A DNA stretch of 8,912 bases, taken from assembly GCA_002438905.1 (NCBI GenBank), contig DJSA01000126.1:1-8912 (forward strand). Direction: 5' to 3'. This stretch comes from Bacteroidales bacterium UBA6346 (GTDB taxonomy: Bacteria > Bacteroidota > Bacteroidia > Bacteroidales > UBA932). A model generated the notes under the pieces. It made no database searches and was not told where the DNA came from. It saw nothing but the letters and a program-made list of their open reading frames with translations. Shown here piece by piece: positions 5,021 to 8,912 of this stretch (position 1 is the stretch's first letter; each line of letters begins with the position of its first letter). The position numbers and the translations under genes are program-made.

Positions 5021-5668
5021 ATGGCAAAGGATATCATACAAAACAGGACAGTACAAGGCGGAGAAGAAAAACGTGTGTCTGGAGGGAATGCGATTCGTAA
5101 GATGATACCTGAACTTTGTTCTCTTCTTCAGGATGTTGAAAAGGCGTATGGCAGGAAGATTCGGACCACAACGGACTTCGAGGCACTTTCGGTCATCATC
5201 GAACGGGAGACGCATGAACTGCTCTCAGCATCCACTCTGAAGCGACTTTGGGGCTATGTCTCCGGAACGCGTTCTCCACGCCTTTCGACGCTCGACATTC
5301 TCTGTAAATTCATAGGCAAACGCGACTTTACGACCTACTGCAAGGCTCTCCGCGAGGACAAGACCATCACTTCCCGTTTTTTCAGCTCCAAGGTCGTGGA
5401 ATCGGAAAGCCTTCCCGCCGGCACCGGACTTATTATTGGCTGGGCTCCGGACCGTCTTGTAAGGATTGAGTACCTCGGAAACTGCGAGTTCGTGGTCCGC
5501 GAATCTGTGAACTCCAAGCTCAGCCCTGGTGACCATTTCTCCGCAGGCAGCTTCATGCTCGGCTTCCCACTCTACATCCCAGCGCTCCACCAGGCATCCG
5601 ACCCAGAGGCATCCTTATCCTACGTCGCCGGAGCCGTCAGTGGTCTCAATCGCCTCGATATTCTGTAA
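5021..5668 (+). CDS. HTH-like hypothetical protein, Bacteroidales-type
   Basis: A 215-residue soluble protein of a type I associate with Bacteroidales genomes and for which I know no assigned function. After a poorly conserved N-terminal tail (about 1-25), residues 50-105 form a helical segment with the signature 'LSASTLKRLWGYVSG' (68-82) and 'PRLSTLDILCKFIGKRDF' (86-103). This looks like a helix-turn-helix, with STLKRLWGYV as the probable recognition helix. Residues 130-190 form a beta-rich C-terminal part ('GLIIGWAPDRLVRIEYLGN', then SKLSPGD and GFPLYIP). The first ATG fits the promoter at 4954-4999; a later Met at codon 28 is possible, and the missing residues would not touch the HTH. A DNA-binding regulator is the best guess. 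It may act on its own promoter and that of the 34-codon ORF, which share tandem boxes; this is inference. Confidence 0.8.
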   Translation: MAKDIIQNRTVQGGEEKRVSGGNAIRKMIPELCSLLQDVEKAYGRKIRTTTDFEALSVIIERETHELLSASTLKRLWGYVSGTRSPRLSTLDILCKFIGKRDFTTYCKALREDKTITSRFFSSKVVESESLPAGTGLIIGWAPDRLVRIEYLGNCEFVVRESVNSKLSPGDHFSAGSFMLGFPLYIPALHQASDPEASLSYVAGAVSGLNRLDIL

Positions 5669-5677
5669 TACTCCCTT

Positions 5678-6850
5678 TCACTCGGTACGCATGGTACGGG
5701 CGGGGTCGATTCGTGAAATGAACATCGATGGGAGCAAAAGCAGAAGCATTATGGCAGCAAAAGAAATCGCATCGGCACAGATTACCGCAATCCAGTCGAT
5801 GTGAATCGGCACGAATGACACGAAATAGTTCTCAGGACTGAGTTTAAGAATGTGAGTGAACTTCTGTATCAGGCAAAGCCCTATGGCAACGACATTGCCG
5901 ACAGCCATGCCCTTACCCACAAGCACGGCTGAACTTTTCAGGAATATCGCTGCTATCCCCCTGTCCTTCATTCCTAGTGCTTTGAGGAGCCCTATGGTCG
6001 GAATGTTCTCGAAAAGCAGTATCAGTAATCCTGAGATCATGTTGAACCCAGCGACTATTGTCATAAGAACCAGCACCACAAACACGTTAAAGTCAATCAG
6101 ATTCAGCCAGTCAAACAATTGAGGAAAATTTTGCACCACGGAACTGACGACCACAGTGGGCTCATCCTCGGAGGAATGCGCGAAAACAGCCGCTCCCACA
6201 TCGATCGCTGCCTGCCTTATGTCCTCCTCACTGCGGCAGTTTTCCTTCAGCGACACTTCCAGAGCGGAGACCGCACCATCATTCCACCCATTTACACGAC
6301 GCATTGTCGACAAGTCCGTATATACGACAAGCTTGTCCTCGGAAGACAATATTCCTTCATAGACAGTCTCAACCACAAACTTCCGCGCAACGACTTTCTC
6401 GCCCACGAAATATGCAGTCAAGTCATCACCGACACTGAGTTTCAGGAGCGAGGCAAGTTGTGATGGCACGGAAACCGACAGGGTAGACGAATCGCGCTTC
6501 CGATAATCCTCAATCCCCTTGAAAAGAACCCCATGAATCAAGTCCCCCTCCTTGACTATTCCTGTCCGCAACACGATCCCGCGAACAGCCCTCACGCAAT
6601 CTAACTTAAGTACTTCCGGCAGAAATGCTGGCTCAGCATGGATCGGTTCCGACTCCCCCATATAGTTTCGGTCAAGCGGAGTAAGCGTAACATCCCCGCA
6701 AAACTCGCTCAAGCCGTTCCGGATCTCGCTTCTGAATCCTGATGACACAGCCACAGCCACAATCATCACGAGAAAACTCACGGCAACACAAACCGAAGCC
6801 ATCCGGCCCCGAAACCGTATTCTACGTGATATGAAGCCACTTACGTCCAT
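5678..6850 (-). CDS. ABC transporter permease, LolC/LolE/FtsX (MacB) type
   Basis: A 390-residue inner-membrane protein with the layout of lipoprotein-releasing permeases. One N-terminal helix (about 18-37) is followed by a large periplasmic domain (about 40-250). Three C-terminal helices follow (about 254-280, 304-328 and 352-375), with the FtsX-family signature IGLLKALGM (286-294) in the loop after the second helix and a short tail with RIDPARTM. In Gram-negative bacteria LolC/E with ATPase LolD extract lipoproteins from the inner membrane for LolA. No ATPase gene is adjacent, so a LolD would have to be encoded elsewhere, and other FtsX-type roles remain possible. It lies 41 bp after the TonB-like gene and probably belongs to the same transcript. 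Its stop is 9 bp from that of the convergent HTH-like gene, leaving no room for separate terminators. Confidence 0.88.
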   Translation of the reverse strand: MDVSGFISRRIRFRGRMASVCVAVSFLVMIVAVAVSSGFRSEIRNGLSEFCGDVTLTPLDRNYMGESEPIHAEPAFLPEVLKLDCVRAVRGIVLRTGIVKEGDLIHGVLFKGIEDYRKRDSSTLSVSVPSQLASLLKLSVGDDLTAYFVGEKVVARKFVVETVYEGILSSEDKLVVYTDLSTMRRVNGWNDGAVSALEVSLKENCRSEEDIRQAAIDVGAAVFAHSSEDEPTVVVSSVVQNFPQLFDWLNLIDFNVFVVLVLMTIVAGFNMISGLLILLFENIPTIGLLKALGMKDRGIAAIFLKSSAVLVGKGMAVGNVVAIGLCLIQKFTHILKLSPENYFVSFVPIHIDWIAVICADAISFAAIMLLLLLPSMFISRIDPARTMRTE

Positions 6851-6891
6851 AAAAAGGTAAAATTACGAAAGTAAAACCAGATCCGCAAGCG

Positions 6892-7614
6892 TCATTGGGC
6901 GACAAAGCGGTAAGTTATCTCCCCCACCTGATTGGCAGGAGCTGTGGAAGAAGCACTGAAACGGGATGTGCGGGCAGCGCGGACTGCGGCCTTGCGCAGA
7001 CATTCATCGGTGCTTGAGACTGCGTCAACGACCTTTGCCGCGACCACAACACCGGAATTATTGACCTTTATCAACACGGTCACGTCACCTCCGTTGTAAC
7101 ACTTGTAGGCAGGCACGGGAAGTGTGCTGGCCTTGCGCGAATCAAGCGTCCAACTTAACACAGACGGGCCGGAGTATTGCCTATTTTCCTGTTTTTTATC
7201 CTTCCGCGGGCTTGTTCCACTGATGTCTACAGTCTCTTCTGTGGCATCCTCCTGACGCGAATCAAGCCCTTTGAGATCCCGTTGCAGACGTTCATTCTCT
7301 CTGTAAAGTTCCTCAGCGTCCGTGTTTCGATCATCTTTCAGAGGAGCACTGCGGTCAACCGTAACGTTGCGCACCGGCGTTCCGGCTGAAGCTCCGCCAA
7401 TGAGTTCGTCCAACCTCCGGCTTATGCTTTCTTTAAAGTTCGACTCCTTTTCCTGTTTTTCAAGTTCCTCCTGCTTTGAAAAATCCATCAGAAAACTCGT
7501 ATCTCCTTTCAACTGCGCACCGATCTGAACCGCCAACAAAACAATAATCACCGCGAGATGGAATATCACGGTGATATACAACCCTGCCCTGTCTTCCGAA
7601 TTGATCCGTCGCAT
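6892..7614 (-). CDS. TonB-like protein (energy transducer TonB C-terminal domain)
   Basis: A 240-residue protein anchored by one N-terminal membrane helix (about 12-33, short cytoplasmic RR-containing tail), followed by charged, coiled-coil-prone stretches (about 44-72 and 98-122). A C-terminal domain of TonB type lies at about 165-240: 'GGDVTVLIKVNNSGVVVAAKVV', an alpha-helical 'ECLRKAAVRAARTSRF', and a final strand EITYRFVAQ. TonB proteins carry proton-motive energy from ExbB/ExbD to outer-membrane receptors. This one lacks the usual proline-rich spacer, so it may be a diverged or structural relative and not a main TonB. It starts 11 bp after udk, with AAAAGG 9-10 nt ahead of the ATG, one of the few SD-like sites in the window. 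Confidence 0.8.
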   Translation of the reverse strand: MRRINSEDRAGLYITVIFHLAVIIVLLAVQIGAQLKGDTSFLMDFSKQEELEKQEKESNFKESISRRLDELIGGASAGTPVRNVTVDRSAPLKDDRNTDAEELYRENERLQRDLKGLDSRQEDATEETVDISGTSPRKDKKQENRQYSGPSVLSWTLDSRKASTLPVPAYKCYNGGDVTVLIKVNNSGVVVAAKVVDAVSSTDECLRKAAVRAARTSRFSASSTAPANQVGEITYRFVAQ

Positions 7615-7625
7615 GGCGGAACCTT

Positions 7626-8243
7626 TTAATGGCTGGAATTGAGCGACTTCTCGATTGTCGCAGCAATCACGTCAATCGCCACCTTATTGTGACCACCCTG
7701 AGGTATAATCACGTCCGCATACCGTTTACTTGGCTCAATGAACTGGAGAAACATCGGCTTAACGGTCTGAGAATATCTTCGAATCACGGCCTCCACAGTC
7801 TTGCCTCGCTCAATTATGTCTCGCGACATCACACGCATGAGCCTATCGTCATCATCGGCATCCACGAAAATCTTGATGTCCATCTGGTCACGAAGTTCGG
7901 CACAGCAAAAAATCAGAATTCCCTCCACGATTATGACTTCAGCCGGGTTGACGGTAATCGTTTCTGTCTTGCTGCGCGAACAGGTGATGTAGGAATAAAC
8001 CGGCTGTTCTATGGACTTACCAGCCTTCAAATCCTTCAGATGCTGAATCAGCAATTCAAAGTCAATTGAGTCTGGGTGGTCGAAGTTCACTTTCTGGCGC
8101 TCTTCCATCGGGAGATGGCTTGAATCCTTGTAGTAGGAATCTTGGGGAATCACCACAACCCTCTCCTTGAGCTGGTCAGTAAGAGCTTTCACCACCGTTG
8201 TCTTTCCCGATCCGGACCCACCGGCTATTCCGATTACCAACAT
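7626..8243 (-). CDS. udk: Uridine kinase
   Basis: A 205-residue cytoplasmic enzyme of the usual length for bacterial Udk. It phosphorylates uridine (and cytidine) to UMP/CMP with ATP or GTP in pyrimidine salvage. The P-loop GGSGSGKT is at 8-15. 'IPQDSYYKD' follows, with the Asp and Tyr residues of the nucleoside site. 'NFDHPDSIDFELL' is typical of the family, as are 'PVYSYITCSR', the 'VIIVEGILIF' strand, and the lid region with 'RDIIERGKTVEAVIRRY'. The C-terminal 'ADVIIPQGGHNKVAIDVI' closes the fold. It lies 27 bp after asnS and 11 bp before the TonB-like gene, so the four minus-strand genes are probably co-transcribed. Confidence 0.96.
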   Translation of the reverse strand: MLVIGIAGGSGSGKTTVVKALTDQLKERVVVIPQDSYYKDSSHLPMEERQKVNFDHPDSIDFELLIQHLKDLKAGKSIEQPVYSYITCSRSKTETITVNPAEVIIVEGILIFCCAELRDQMDIKIFVDADDDDRLMRVMSRDIIERGKTVEAVIRRYSQTVKPMFLQFIEPSKRYADVIIPQGGHNKVAIDVIAATIEKSLNSSH

Positions 8244-8270
8244 ATTCTGAATTCGTTTTGCAGTTTCTTT

Positions 8271-8912
8271 CTAATACTCAGCGTTCTTCGGAGTCCTCGG
8301 GAACGGAATCACGTCCCTGATGTTCGCCATTCCGGTCACGAAGAGCAGCAGCCTCTCAAATCCGAGCCCGAACCCGCTGTGCGGAGCGGAACCGAAGCGG
8401 CGCGTGTCAAGATACCACTCCAGAGACTCGCGGCTCATTCCAAGCTCATCGATGCGGGCGTTAAGTTTTTCGAGTGAGGATTCCCTCTCCGACCCTCCGA
8501 TGATCTCACCGATCTTCGGAAAGAGAACGTCCATTCCCCGCACGGTCTTGCCATCCTCGTTTTGCTTCATATAGAAAGCCTTGATGTCCTTAGGATAGTC
8601 CGTGAGTATGACTGGGCGTCCGAAATGCTTCTCAACGAGGTATCTCTCATGCTCGGACTGAAGGTCAACGCCCCAATAGACAGGAAATTCGAACTTCTCC
8701 CCTGATTCCTCAAGAATTTTTACGCCCTCGGTGTAGGTAAGGCGCACAAAATCGGTCTTCAAAACATTCTGAAGTCTCTCAATGAGCTCCTTGTCATACA
8801 TGTCATTGAGGAATTTAAGATCGTCCATGCAATGATCCAATGCATACCGAATCAGGGACTTGATGAAGTCCTCCGCCAAATCCATATTGTCGTTCACGTC
8901 ATAGAACGCCAT
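8271..8912 (-). CDS. asnS: Asparaginyl-tRNA synthetase, C-terminal part (5' end beyond window)
   Basis: The visible 213 residues are the C-terminal part of a class II synthetase that charges tRNA-Asn with asparagine. The reading frame is open at the right edge. The first visible residues, MAFYDVNDNMDLAEDFI, are normally internal, just after motif 2 ('EPEMAF...'), so the Met at the edge is not the start; the full enzyme should be about 465 residues. 'EFPVYWGVDLQSEHERYLVE' and 'PVILTDYPKDIKAFYMK' are characteristic of AsnRS, 'GMDVLFPKIGEIIGGSERE' carries active-site residues, and motif 3 is 'GFGLGFERLLLFVTGMANI' (Arg of GFERLL), followed by the conserved tail RDVIPFPRTPKNAEY. It is the first gene of the minus-strand cluster within the window. 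Confidence 0.96.
   Translation of the reverse strand: MAFYDVNDNMDLAEDFIKSLIRYALDHCMDDLKFLNDMYDKELIERLQNVLKTDFVRLTYTEGVKILEESGEKFEFPVYWGVDLQSEHERYLVEKHFGRPVILTDYPKDIKAFYMKQNEDGKTVRGMDVLFPKIGEIIGGSERESSLEKLNARIDELGMSRESLEWYLDTRRFGSAPHSGFGLGFERLLLFVTGMANIRDVIPFPRTPKNAEY

Overview
The window reads as chromosomal DNA of a Bacteroidales bacterium (phylum Bacteroidota). The evidence is the promoter style (TTG, about 20 bp, then TAnnTTTG), A-rich leaders without clear Shine-Dalgarno sequences, and the gene families present: a nuclease-fused AAA ATPase expansion, a Bacteroidales-type helix-turn-helix hypothetical, and a TonB-like gene next to udk. I cannot fix the family or genus; Muribaculaceae, Prevotellaceae or Bacteroidaceae would all fit.

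Right half (5678-8912, minus strand): four closely spaced housekeeping or envelope genes transcribed right to left. They are asnS (3' part only, its start lies beyond the window), udk (uridine kinase), a TonB-C-terminal-domain protein, and a LolC/LolE/FtsX-type ABC transporter permease. Gaps are 27, 11 and 41 bp, so an operon is plausible. The permease stop lies only 9 bp from the stop of the convergent gene on the plus strand.

Left half (1-5668): an accessory region. A minus-strand AAA ATPase with a C-terminal nuclease-like domain runs off the left edge, lacking only its last few residues. A second ATPase of a different subfamily lies on the plus strand (3596-4882). Between them sit an apparently intact ISL3-family insertion sequence (about 1280-3175) and a spacer that holds a small, well-formed minus-strand ORF of 34 codons and a 23-bp-period direct-repeat array. 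Downstream of the second ATPase is a plus-strand gene for a 215-residue HTH-like protein of unknown function.

The most interesting signals are regulatory. (a) The 34-codon ORF and the HTH-like gene have near-identical promoter architecture: TGAAC boxes exactly 10 bp apart, then TTG, 20 bp, TTnCTTTG. This suggests shared control, perhaps by the HTH-like protein itself. (b) A short core close to AATTGnCGGAA occurs in the IS terminal repeats, in the tandem array before the second ATPase, and twice before the first ATPase. (c) The second ATPase appears to be transcribed from a promoter only a few bases before its ATG, giving a leaderless or nearly leaderless mRNA. None of these has been tested against databases; they rest on reading the sequence.
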